Positions 1-6,787 of a stretch of 14,515 bases of DNA are shown in pieces. A model generated the notes under the pieces. That model saw only the letters and a program-made list of their open reading frames with translations. It was not told where the DNA came from and did no database searches. Each line of letters opens with the position of its first letter. The first letter of the stretch is position 1. The translations under genes and the position numbers were made by a program. Source of the stretch: DATJWY01 sp035500775 (GTDB lineage: Bacteria > Pseudomonadota > Alphaproteobacteria > Acetobacterales > Acetobacteraceae); contig DATJWY010000248.1 in NCBI GenBank assembly GCA_035500775.1, forward strand, positions 1 to 14,515. Reading direction: 5' to 3'.

Positions 1-12
1 TACGCCTTTGGC

Positions 13-36
13 GGGGTCCAGGGGCAGCGCCCCTGG
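13..36. repeat. GC-rich hairpin repeat 3' of the TetR gene
   Basis: The 8-bp arms CCAGGGGC (18-25) and GCCCCTGG (29-36) surround a 3-nt loop and are preceded by GGGGTCC from 13. The hairpin lies 6 bp past the stop codon of the minus-strand TetR gene, so it could terminate or protect that transcript, although no T-run follows it. The same core recurs at 9833-9855 and 11140-11163, which marks it as a dispersed repeat rather than a private terminator. Confidence 0.7.
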
Positions 37-42
37 CCTCTC

Positions 43-1266
43 TCACTCCCCCACGAACAACCCAAACAAGGCGGGCTGCGCGTAGAGCGCGACCGCGTCG
101 CCCGCCGTGATGCGCGGCGCGAGGCGGGGCAGGGCGGTGACGGAATTGATCGCGGCATGCAGCATGCGCGCGGCGAGGAACGGGTCCACCGCGCGCACCG
201 ACCCTTCGGCGATGCCGTCCGCGACCATGCCGGCGAAGCGGTGGAACACGCGGTTCCAGGGCGCCAGCATCCCGGCGCGGATCGGCTCGGGCACGAGGTG
301 CACCACGTCGCTGCGCAGGAGCGGTCCGGCCTCGGAGAGTTGATACGCGATGAGGGTGGCGAGCCCGGCGCACAGCCCGTCCCATTGCGTGGCGGCGACG
401 CGCAGCGCCTCGTGCTGCACGAGGCGCATCACCTCGCAGCTGCGGCCGTAGCAGGCCTGGATCAGCTCATCCTTCGCCTCGTGGTGGTGATAAAAGGCGC
501 CCTTGGTCAGGTTCAGGCTGGCGGCGATCTTCTCCACCGAGGCGCCGCTATGTCCCTGATCGTTGATCAGCCGGGTGGCGGCGGCGAGGAAGTTGTCGCC
601 TGGTCCGGCGGCACCGTCCGCGAGCGCGGTGGCGGCGAGATCGATCGGCGCCCAGGCGGCGCCGGGTCGCGCCAGGCCATGTGCCGCCAAATCGAACATG
701 CGGTCATGGAGGCGCGGCAGGTCCTCTGCGTCGTAGAGCGGCAGCCAGGCTACCGACCAGAGCACCTGCTCCAGCAGCAGGTTCGCCCGCGCGTTCAGGG
801 TCCGCCGTTCCGGCGCCGGGCCCGGGCCGAGCAGAAGCCCACGCAGCTCCCGGAACATCGCCACGAAGCCAGCATTCACCGCCTCGTCATGCGGCGGGCC
901 GAAGGCGTGGACGTCTCTGAAGCCCGCGAGGGCAGGCGTCTCCCCGGCGCGAATGCGGAATTGCAGCTCCAGGAACAGGCGGAGGAACCGGCTGATCCGC
1001 GCCGGCGGGTCGGCCGCGCCGGCCGCGTCCGCGATCATGTCCCGAAACCTCTGCGTCGCATCCAGCATGCAGGCCGCCGCGAGGTCCTCCTTGCGCCGGA
1101 AATAATAGGTGATGCCGCTCGGATTGATGCCGACCGCCTCCGCCACGTCGGCGAGCGTCATGCCCTTGACGCCCTTGCGGTTGAGGATCTCGCTGGCCGC
1201 GGCCAGAACGCGTTCCGCCTTGCGCGCATAGCGGGCCGATCCGCCCCCGGCGCACTCCTTGCTCAC
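43..1266 (-). CDS. TetR-family regulator with two tandem TetR halves
   Basis: This 407-residue protein is about twice the usual TetR length of roughly 200. The first TetR DNA-binding domain spans about residues 15-62, with the helix-turn-helix around TLADVAEAVGINPSGITYYF (37-56) followed by RRKEDL. A second lies at about 224-271 (SVEKIAASLNLTKGAFYHHH, then EAKDEL), followed by another all-helical ligand-domain-like segment. Each half could form the equivalent of one TetR subunit, so the chain may act as a pseudo-dimer. The start is GTG, chosen because a good ribosome site (GAGAGG) lies 6 nt upstream and the reading begins with a plausible N-terminal tail. The gene is divergent from the alpha/beta hydrolase and borders a beta-oxidation cluster, so it is probably a repressor responding to an acyl-CoA or related ligand. 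That role is inferred; the family call is firm. Confidence 0.9.
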   Translation of the reverse strand: MSKECAGGGSARYARKAERVLAAASEILNRKGVKGMTLADVAEAVGINPSGITYYFRRKEDLAAACMLDATQRFRDMIADAAGAADPPARISRFLRLFLELQFRIRAGETPALAGFRDVHAFGPPHDEAVNAGFVAMFRELRGLLLGPGPAPERRTLNARANLLLEQVLWSVAWLPLYDAEDLPRLHDRMFDLAAHGLARPGAAWAPIDLAATALADGAAGPGDNFLAAATRLINDQGHSGASVEKIAASLNLTKGAFYHHHEAKDELIQACYGRSCEVMRLVQHEALRVAATQWDGLCAGLATLIAYQLSEAGPLLRSDVVHLVPEPIRAGMLAPWNRVFHRFAGMVADGIAEGSVRAVDPFLAARMLHAAINSVTALPRLAPRITAGDAVALYAQPALFGLFVGE

Positions 1267-1521
1267 GATAGGCCTCTCGTCTGCTGTTCGCCCGTGTGAT
1301 TCCGTGGCGGATGGGAAGGGGGCGGGCCGTGCTGGCCGCTCGCGCGGTCAGGCCCCGACGGGGCCGCGGCGCCGGCCGCCTTGGGGCGCAGCAATAGGAC
1401 CTTTACCGTATCCCGGCTAGTCTGGCGCGGCTCCGGGAGCGGCGCCCGCGTATCCGCTCTCGCGCGGATGAGGGACCGTCCGGCACCAGGTCTCATGACG
1501 GCCCAGGGATGATCCTTACCC
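1267..1521. promoter_or_regulatory. Divergent intergenic region between TetR and hydrolase genes
   Basis: These 255 bp hold no supported gene and must contain the promoters for both flanking genes. I see no convincing -35/-10 pair on either strand. An inverted repeat ATCCGC (1452-1457) / GCGGAT (1464-1469) lies about 50 bp upstream of the hydrolase start and could be an operator, but arms this short are weak evidence in GC-rich DNA. Confidence 0.45.
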
Positions 1522-2313
1522 ATGAAGACGAGAGACATCCACATCCATACGCACAGCGCCCCACAGCCAAAGGGGCGCCCGATCCTGTTCGTGCATGGCG
1601 CCTACACGCATTCGGGTTGCTGGCAGGAATTCTTCATCCCCTTCTTCCAGAGCGCGGGGCATGATTGCTACACGCTCGACCTTTCGGGCCATGGCGCGAG
1701 TCGCGGGCGCCGGCAACGCCTCGATTTCGGCATCGACGATTACGTCGCCGATCTGGCCGAGGCGCGCGCCTCGCTGCCGGTGGACCCGGTGCTCATTGGC
1801 CATTCCATGGGCTGCACGGTGGTGCAGCGCCATCTGGAGTGCGCCACCGCCCCGGCCGTGGCCTTCCTGGCGCCGGTTCCCCCGAGCGGGACCATCGTAA
1901 GCGCCTGCCGGCTGAGCCTCCTCTACCCCGATTACCTGATCCAGCTCGAAAAGGCGGTCAGCGGCCACCCGACCGCCGAGACCGTCGAGCGCATGTCCCA
2001 GGTCTATCTCTCGCCCAAGGCCAGCCTGGATGAGATCAATCGTTTCTTCGGCATGGTTCAGCCCGAGTCCCAGCGGGCGCTCCTCGATCTCGCGGCCCTG
2101 CCCCTGCGCCGCTACGTCACGCGACCGGAAATCCCCACCCTGGTGATGGGCGGCGCCGAGGACGCGGTGTTCCCGGCCGGTCAGCTCTACACGACGGCGC
2201 TGCCCTGGCGCGCGCGCAGCGTGGTGGTTCAGGATGCCGGTCATATGCTGATGATCGACCCCGGATGGGAACAGGCGGCGCAGGCGCTGCGCGACTGGCT
2301 GGCGACGCTCTGA
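1522..2313 (+). CDS. alpha/beta hydrolase
   Basis: This 263-residue protein has the alpha/beta-hydrolase fold of soluble esterases, lipases and thioesterases. The oxyanion strand motif FVHGAY is at residues 23-28, the nucleophile elbow GHSMG at 93-97 (Ser95), the acid is probably Asp214 (GAEDAVFP) and the base His241 (DAGHMLM). The triad order and spacing are normal and there is no signal peptide, so it is cytoplasmic. It starts at ATG 1522 with only a weak ribosome site. The gene is divergent from the TetR gene and convergent with the acyl-CoA dehydrogenase run. This context suggests it releases an acid or alcohol from an ester, or free acid from a CoA thioester, for the neighbouring beta-oxidation enzymes. 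The substrate cannot be read from sequence. Confidence 0.88.
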   Translation: MKTRDIHIHTHSAPQPKGRPILFVHGAYTHSGCWQEFFIPFFQSAGHDCYTLDLSGHGASRGRRQRLDFGIDDYVADLAEARASLPVDPVLIGHSMGCTVVQRHLECATAPAVAFLAPVPPSGTIVSACRLSLLYPDYLIQLEKAVSGHPTAETVERMSQVYLSPKASLDEINRFFGMVQPESQRALLDLAALPLRRYVTRPEIPTLVMGGAEDAVFPAGQLYTTALPWRARSVVVQDAGHMLMIDPGWEQAAQALRDWLATL

Positions 2314-2317
2314 CCGG

Positions 2318-2371
2318 GGCCGGGCGGGCGGCGGGCCAAGGAGCGCTCTCGCGCCCCTCCGCCGCCCGGCC
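2318..2371. terminator. Inverted repeat between convergent genes
   Basis: The arms GGCCGGGCGG (2318-2327) and CCGCCCGGCC (2362-2371) are perfectly complementary over 10 bp, and a small inner GCGC/GCGC stem (2343-2346 / 2351-2354) sits between them. It fills the 58-bp gap between the hydrolase stop and the stop of the minus-strand dehydrogenase. That fits a bidirectional terminator or mRNA-end protector, although neither side has a T-run. Confidence 0.5.
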
Positions 2372-3511
2372 TCAATACCCTGTCGCCCGGGCCAGCCGAT
2401 CCGCGTGGAAATACGCATCGCCGAACATTTCCTGCGTCACCCGCGCCCGCTTCATGAAGAAGCCGATGTCGAAGGCGTCGGTCATGCCGACGCCGCCATG
2501 CATCTGCACCGCTTCCTGCACGGCGAGCGTCGCGGTCGCGCCGGCGCGGGCCTTGGCGACCGAGACGAGCGTGCCCGCCGTGGCGGGATCCTCCGCCAGC
2601 GCCTGCAACGCCTTCAGCACGGCGGCGCGGGTGATCTCCAGCTCCGTCCAGAGATGCGCGATCCGGTGCTGCAAGCCCTGGAACTCGGCGATGACCCGGC
2701 CGAACTGCCTGCGCTCCTTCAGATACTGGGCGGTCCGGCCGAAGGCCTCCTCGCCGAGCCCGGTCATCTCCGCCGCCAGCGCGGCGCGGCCGATATCGAG
2801 GACGCCCTCCAGCAAGGCCCAGCCGCCATCCACCGTGCCGAGCACGGCATCCGCGTCCACCGCGACATCCTCGAAGGTGAGACGGGCCGCGTTGTGGCTG
2901 TCCACCATGATCGTCCGCTCGATGCGGACCCCTTGCGCGCGCGGATCGACCAGGAACAGCGTCAGGCCCGCGCGCTCGCCGGGGCTGCCGCCGGTGCGCG
3001 CGGCGACGATCAGCAGGTCGGCGACATGCCCGTCCGCCACGAAGGTCTTCGTCCCGCTCAGGGCAAAACCGTTGCCGGCGCGGCGCGCCACGAGCGCGGT
3101 TCTCTCCGGCGCGTGCTTCGGTCCTTCATCCACCGCGAGCGTCGCGATCAGCGTGCCTTGGGCGAGGCGCGGCAGCCAGGCCTGCTGCTGCGCCGGCGTC
3201 CCGCCGCGCACGAGGGCGGTGGCGGCGAGCAAGGCGGTGCCGATAAAGGGGGAGGGGGCGAGGGTGCGGCCGATCTCCTCCATGATGATTCCGGCCTCGA
3301 CCGGCCCGAGCGCGAGCCCGCCGAATGTTTCTGGAATGAGGATGCCGCAGAACCCCATTTCGGCGAAGCCGTGCCAGAGCGGGCGGGAGAACCCGTCCGG
3401 ATCGTTCCGGTCACGCAGCTCGCGGAACTGTGCGATCGGCGCGTTCTGCTTCAGGAAGCCGCTCGCGCTGTCGCGCAGCAGGGTCTGATCCTCGGTGAGT
3501 AGCAGGGCCAT
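2372..3511 (-). CDS. Acyl-CoA dehydrogenase family protein B (subunit lacking catalytic Glu)
   Basis: This 379-residue protein has the acyl-CoA dehydrogenase fold: an N-terminal helical domain (about 5-120), a middle beta domain (about 121-215) and a C-terminal four-helix domain. It keeps the FAD-contact motifs of the family, namely RRQFG (267-271), the following FQ (277-278) and QMHGGVGM (336-343). It lacks both known positions of the catalytic base. The loop that usually reads YEGTSEIQ is replaced by EMFGDAYF (361-368), with Phe in place of Glu, and the isovaleryl-CoA-dehydrogenase-type position in LD(L)ER reads LDIGR (238-242). ATG 3511 is preceded by AGGAG. It lies downstream of dehydrogenase A on the same strand and most likely forms a heteromer with it. 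That partnership is inferred from complementary motif loss. Confidence 0.9.
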   Translation of the reverse strand: MALLLTEDQTLLRDSASGFLKQNAPIAQFRELRDRNDPDGFSRPLWHGFAEMGFCGILIPETFGGLALGPVEAGIIMEEIGRTLAPSPFIGTALLAATALVRGGTPAQQQAWLPRLAQGTLIATLAVDEGPKHAPERTALVARRAGNGFALSGTKTFVADGHVADLLIVAARTGGSPGERAGLTLFLVDPRAQGVRIERTIMVDSHNAARLTFEDVAVDADAVLGTVDGGWALLEGVLDIGRAALAAEMTGLGEEAFGRTAQYLKERRQFGRVIAEFQGLQHRIAHLWTELEITRAAVLKALQALAEDPATAGTLVSVAKARAGATATLAVQEAVQMHGGVGMTDAFDIGFFMKRARVTQEMFGDAYFHADRLARATGY

Positions 3512-3625
3512 GGGCTGAAGCTCCTGGACGGCGAGGGTCCGCCCCTCGGCCGCCTCGGTTTATGGATGTCAAAGGGCACGGCTCGTCGCGGTGGGCCAGA
3601 GGACGCTTGGGCCAGAGGGCGTGGT

Positions 3626-3647
3626 GGCCGGGGGCGGACCCCCGGCC
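3626..3647 (-). terminator. Strong GC hairpin between the two dehydrogenase genes
   Basis: The 9-bp arms GGCCGGGGG (3626-3634) and CCCCCGGCC (3639-3647) flank a 4-nt loop. The hairpin starts 4 nt past the stop of dehydrogenase A, within a 140-bp gap before dehydrogenase B. No T-run follows on the minus strand, so it may be an mRNA-stability or partial-termination element rather than a full terminator. An 11-bp direct repeat, TGGGCCAGAGG (3592-3602 and 3608-3618), lies in the same gap. Confidence 0.5.
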
Positions 3648-3651
3648 CGCC

Positions 3652-4830
3652 TCAACCGCGCAGGCCGAGCAACTGCTTGGCGATCACGTTGAGCTGGATC
3701 TCGCTGGTGCCGCCCTCGATGGAATTGGCCTTGGTGCGCAGCCAGTCGCGCGCGCGGGCGCCGTCGCCGGAGCGCGTGCCCTCCCATTCCAGCGCGTCCG
3801 ACCCGCCGGCGCTCATCACCAGCTCGTGCCGCCGTTTGTTCAGTTCTGAACCGTAATATTTCAGCATCGAGGGCGTGGCCGGATGCGCCTGTCCCGCCTT
3901 CACCTGATCGCCGGCGCGCTCCATTGCGAGGCGGAAGGCGATGGTGTCGACCTCCATCCGGGCGATCTCGGCGCGCAGCACCGGCTCGGCGAGCCTGTCA
4001 TTCTCCCGCCCGATCGCATCGGCGGCGATAAGGCCGAGCGGCCGCGCCGCCGGGTCGTCGCCCATCGCCCCGATCATCGTGCGCTCATGCGTCAGGAGAT
4101 GCTTGGCGATCTCCCAGCCCTTGTTCAGCGTGCCGACGAGGTTTTCCTTCGGCACCCGCACGTTGTCGAAGAAGGTCTCGCAGAAGGGCGACTTGCCGGA
4201 GATCAGCACGATCGGCCGGGTCGAGACGCCCGGCGTGCGCATATCGAACAACACGAAGCTGATGCCTTCATGCTTCGGCACGGTCGTGTCGGTGCGCACC
4301 AGGCAGAAGATCCAGTCCGCCTTGTTGGCGTAGGAGGTCCAGACCTTCTGGCCGTTGACGAGGAAGTGGTCCCCCTTGTCCTCGGCGCGGGTTTGCAGGG
4401 AGGCAAGGTCGGAGCCAGCGTTCGGCTCGGAATAGCCCTGGCACCAGCGGATCTCGCCGCGCACGATGGGCGGCAGATAGGTGCGCTTCTGCTCCTCCGA
4501 TCCGTATCGCAGCAGCGCCGGGCCGAGCATCCAGATGCCGAAGCTGGAAAGCGGCGGACGGCAGCCGAGCGCCGCCATTTCCTGCCGCAGGATCTTCGCT
4601 TCCTCATAGGAGAGGCCGCCACCGCCATAGGCGCTCGGCCATTCCGGCGTGGTCCAGCCGCGTTCGGCCATGCGCTCCAGCCAGAGACGCTGCGCCTCGG
4701 ACTGAAAAGTCGCGTTGCGTCCGCCCCAGTACACATCGTCCTCGGTGACGACGGGCTGGCGCATCTCCGGCGGACAGTTTTCCAGGAGCCAGGCGCGGGT
4801 TTCCGCCCGGAATGTCGCGAGGTCGCTCAT
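3652..4830 (-). CDS. Acyl-CoA dehydrogenase family protein A (subunit with catalytic Glu)
   Basis: This 392-residue enzyme belongs to the FAD-dependent acyl-CoA dehydrogenases, which make 2-enoyl-CoA from acyl-CoA. Family signatures are QGYSEPNAGSDLAS (131-144) in the middle domain, the WTSYANKADW segment (164-173) and SIEGGTSEIQ (370-379), with Glu372 at the usual base position. Glu249 (LLTHER) is at the alternative base position used by isovaleryl-CoA dehydrogenase. The RxxFG...FQ motif is absent; that region reads GRENDRLAEPVLRAE (274-288). The QxHGGxG motif is altered to VMSAGGSDALEW (338-349). ATG 4830 was preferred over an in-frame ATG at 4842 because GGGGA lies just upstream of it. The gene follows the reductase gene by 40 bp, so they are probably co-transcribed. 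It is probably the catalytic partner of dehydrogenase B. Confidence 0.9.
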   Translation of the reverse strand: MSDLATFRAETRAWLLENCPPEMRQPVVTEDDVYWGGRNATFQSEAQRLWLERMAERGWTTPEWPSAYGGGGLSYEEAKILRQEMAALGCRPPLSSFGIWMLGPALLRYGSEEQKRTYLPPIVRGEIRWCQGYSEPNAGSDLASLQTRAEDKGDHFLVNGQKVWTSYANKADWIFCLVRTDTTVPKHEGISFVLFDMRTPGVSTRPIVLISGKSPFCETFFDNVRVPKENLVGTLNKGWEIAKHLLTHERTMIGAMGDDPAARPLGLIAADAIGRENDRLAEPVLRAEIARMEVDTIAFRLAMERAGDQVKAGQAHPATPSMLKYYGSELNKRRHELVMSAGGSDALEWEGTRSGDGARARDWLRTKANSIEGGTSEIQLNVIAKQLLGLRG

Positions 4831-4870
4831 ACCATTCCCCATTCAGTTCGTATCCGCGTCGCGCGCGGCG

Positions 4871-5869
4871 TCATTCCATTACCACCACGATCTTGCCCTT
4901 GGCGGCGCGGGTGGAAAGCCGGACGATCGCCTCCGGCCCTTGCTCCAGCGTGTAGCGTTCGGAAACGACCGGCGTGATCTTCCCCGCCTCGTACAGCGCG
5001 AGCAGTTCGCGGTTATTGGCCGCGTCACCCGCCGGATCACGCTGGACGAAGCCGCCCCAGAAGACGCCGACGATCTGGCATCCCTTGAGCAGCGCGAGGT
5101 TCAGCGGGATCTTTGGGATGCCCGCCGGGAAGCCGACCACCAGGAACCGACCTTCCCAGGCGATCGCGCGCAGCGCCGCCTCGGCGTAATCGCCGCCGAC
5201 CGGATCGTAGATGACGTCGGCGCCGTTCGGGCCGCAGGCTTTCTTGAAGAGCGCGCCGAGATCCTTGAGGCCGGCCGGATCGAACGGCCCGCGCGGATAG
5301 ATCACCGTCGCGTCCGCGCCGTGCTCGCGCGCCAGCGCCGCCTTGTCCTCTGAGGAGACGGCGGCGATCACCCGCGCACCCATCGCCTTGCCAAGTTCCA
5401 CCGCCGCGAGGCCGACGCCGCCCGCCGCACCGAGAACGAGCAGCGTCTCGCCCGGACGCAGCCCCGCGCGATCCTTCAGCGCGTGATAGGAGGTGCCATA
5501 GGTCAAGATGAACGCCGCCGCCTGGTCGAACGGCATCCTGTCCGGCATGTGCAGGCAGCGATCGGCGTTGAGCACGATCTTTTCCGCCATGCCGCCCCAG
5601 CCGGGCTGGCCGATCACCCGGTCGCCGACCTGAAAGCCGGTAACCGCCGCGCCGACCGTCTCGACCACGCCGGCGATCTCGGCGCCGGGCGCGAAGGGCC
5701 GGTCCGGCTTGAACTGGTATTTGTCCTCGATGATGAGCACGTCGGGATAGTTCACGCCGCAGGCCTTGACCGCGACCAGGATCTGCCCCGGCCCCGGGAC
5801 GGGATCGGGGTGCTCGGTCACGGTCAGCGTCTCAGGCCCACCGGGCGTGTGGCTCAGAAGTGCTTTCAC
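4871..5869 (-). CDS. Zinc-free medium-chain reductase, NADPH:quinone oxidoreductase family
   Basis: This 332-residue protein has the two-domain medium-chain dehydrogenase/reductase fold: a GroES-like N-terminal domain (about 1-120) and a Rossmann domain with the NADP-binding loop LGAAGGVG (146-153). The zinc-ligand GHE motif of alcohol dehydrogenases is replaced by PGAEIAGVV (61-69), as in the quinone oxidoreductase branch. Members of this branch reduce quinones, but also enoyl thioesters and other activated double bonds. Between an SDR and two acyl-CoA dehydrogenases, an enoyl-CoA reductase role is as plausible as quinone reduction. The start is GTG with GGAG 7 nt upstream; the nearby ATG is followed at once by a stop. 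It is the second gene of the minus-strand run. Confidence 0.88.
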   Translation of the reverse strand: MKALLSHTPGGPETLTVTEHPDPVPGPGQILVAVKACGVNYPDVLIIEDKYQFKPDRPFAPGAEIAGVVETVGAAVTGFQVGDRVIGQPGWGGMAEKIVLNADRCLHMPDRMPFDQAAAFILTYGTSYHALKDRAGLRPGETLLVLGAAGGVGLAAVELGKAMGARVIAAVSSEDKAALAREHGADATVIYPRGPFDPAGLKDLGALFKKACGPNGADVIYDPVGGDYAEAALRAIAWEGRFLVVGFPAGIPKIPLNLALLKGCQIVGVFWGGFVQRDPAGDAANNRELLALYEAGKITPVVSERYTLEQGPEAIVRLSTRAAKGKIVVVME

Positions 5870-5900
5870 GTCATTTCTCCGCGATCTGCCAGGGGCGGCC

Positions 5901-5944
5901 CTGGAGCCTGATCGGTGCGGGTTGAAGCACCGATCAGGCCCCAG
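5901..5944. repeat. Inverted repeat 1 between reductase and SDR genes
   Basis: A perfect 13-bp stem GCCTGATCGGTGC (5906-5918) / GCACCGATCAGGC (5927-5939) with an 8-nt loop is extended by CTGG/CCAG (5901-5904 / 5941-5944) across one mismatch. It lies 30 bp upstream of the reductase start on the minus-strand message. It shares the TGATCGGT / ACCGATC core with the second inverted repeat at 5968-5999. Confidence 0.75.
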
Positions 5945-5967
5945 TTCCTTGTTTTCACGAGTTCCTT

Positions 5968-5999
5968 GATCGGTTCAGGTGATTTCGTCTGAACCGATC
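5968..5999. repeat. Inverted repeat 2 directly 3' of the SDR gene
   Basis: A perfect 11-bp stem GATCGGTTCAG (5968-5978) / CTGAACCGATC (5989-5999) encloses a 10-nt loop and begins 5 bp past the SDR stop codon. It could terminate, pause or stabilise the SDR message. Its relatedness to inverted repeat 1 suggests a REP-like dispersed family, which cannot be confirmed from this window. Confidence 0.7.
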
Positions 6000-6004
6000 G
6001 CGCT

Positions 6005-6787
6005 CTAGCCGAGAATGCCGCTGCTGATCGTTTGCCCGCCATCGACGATGATGGTCTGCCCGGTCATGAAACTTCCGGCGGGGGAGGCGAGGAACACGGC
6101 GGCGCCGGCGATCTCGTCCGGCTCGCCGATGCGCTTGAGCGGCGTCGTTGCCGTCGCCATCTTCAGGGTTTCCGGATTCTCCCACAGAGCGCGGGCGAAA
6201 TCGGTGCGGATCAGTCCGGGCGCGATGCAGTTCACGCGCACATTGTCCGGCCCGAATTCCACCGCCAGGTTGCGCGCGAGCTGCATATCCGCGGCCTTGG
6301 AGATGTTGTAGGCGCCGATCACCGGCGAGCCCTGCAGGCCGCCGATGGACGAGACGATGATGATGGCGCCGTCTTTCCGCTCCAGCATCTGCGGCGCCAC
6401 CATCTGCACCAGCCAGTGATTGGCGATGATGTTGTTGTCGAGGATCTTGCGGAACTGATCGTCCGTGATACCGGCGAGCGGGCCGTAATACGGGTTCGTC
6501 GCCGCGTTGCAGACCAGGATGTCGATCCGGCCGAAAGTTTGGTTCGTCTCGTCCACCAGCGCCTGCAGCGCTTCCCGCGAGGAAATATTGGCGGCGATCG
6601 GCAGGGCGGTGCCGGCGCCGTGGCGAGCGTTCAGCGCCGAGGCGACTTCCTCGCAGGGTGCAAATTTGCGTGAGGAGATCACGACCTTGGCGCCCTGCTC
6701 GGCCATCTGTTCGGCGATGGCGCGGCCAATTCCGCGTGATGATCCGGTAACGACCGCGACTTTCCCCTTCAGGTCGAACAGCGACAT
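6005..6787 (-). CDS. Short-chain dehydrogenase/reductase (SDR)
   Basis: This 260-residue classical SDR is an NAD(P)-dependent alcohol/ketone oxidoreductase. It shows the cofactor loop TGSSRGIG (14-21), CNAA (93-96), catalytic Ser147 and YNISK (Tyr160, Lys164), and the C-terminal signature FMTGQTIIVDGG (240-251). I chose ATG 6787 (MSLFDLKGK) over ATG 6826 because GGAGGG lies 4 nt before it and the fold begins immediately, whereas the upstream ATG has no ribosome site. It is the first gene of the minus-strand run, divergent from the MaoC gene. By context it may oxidise a 3-hydroxyacyl-CoA or a hydroxylated precursor; the exact substrate is unknown. It resembles FabG-like reductases, but nothing here suggests fatty-acid synthesis. 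Confidence 0.9.
   Translation of the reverse strand: MSLFDLKGKVAVVTGSSRGIGRAIAEQMAEQGAKVVISSRKFAPCEEVASALNARHGAGTALPIAANISSREALQALVDETNQTFGRIDILVCNAATNPYYGPLAGITDDQFRKILDNNIIANHWLVQMVAPQMLERKDGAIIIVSSIGGLQGSPVIGAYNISKAADMQLARNLAVEFGPDNVRVNCIAPGLIRTDFARALWENPETLKMATATTPLKRIGEPDEIAGAAVFLASPAGSFMTGQTIIVDGGQTISSGILG

Noticed and set aside
157..1299. A 380-codon open frame on the plus strand opposite the TetR gene
   Set aside because: The composition is Arg/Gly/His-rich without any fold signature, and the opposite strand encodes a clear double TetR protein. Long antisense frames are expected at this GC content.
3883..4977. A 364-codon plus-strand frame opposite dehydrogenase A, and a similar one at 2405-3502 opposite dehydrogenase B
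   Set aside because: Neither shows a recognisable motif or a ribosome site, while the minus-strand products carry full family signatures.
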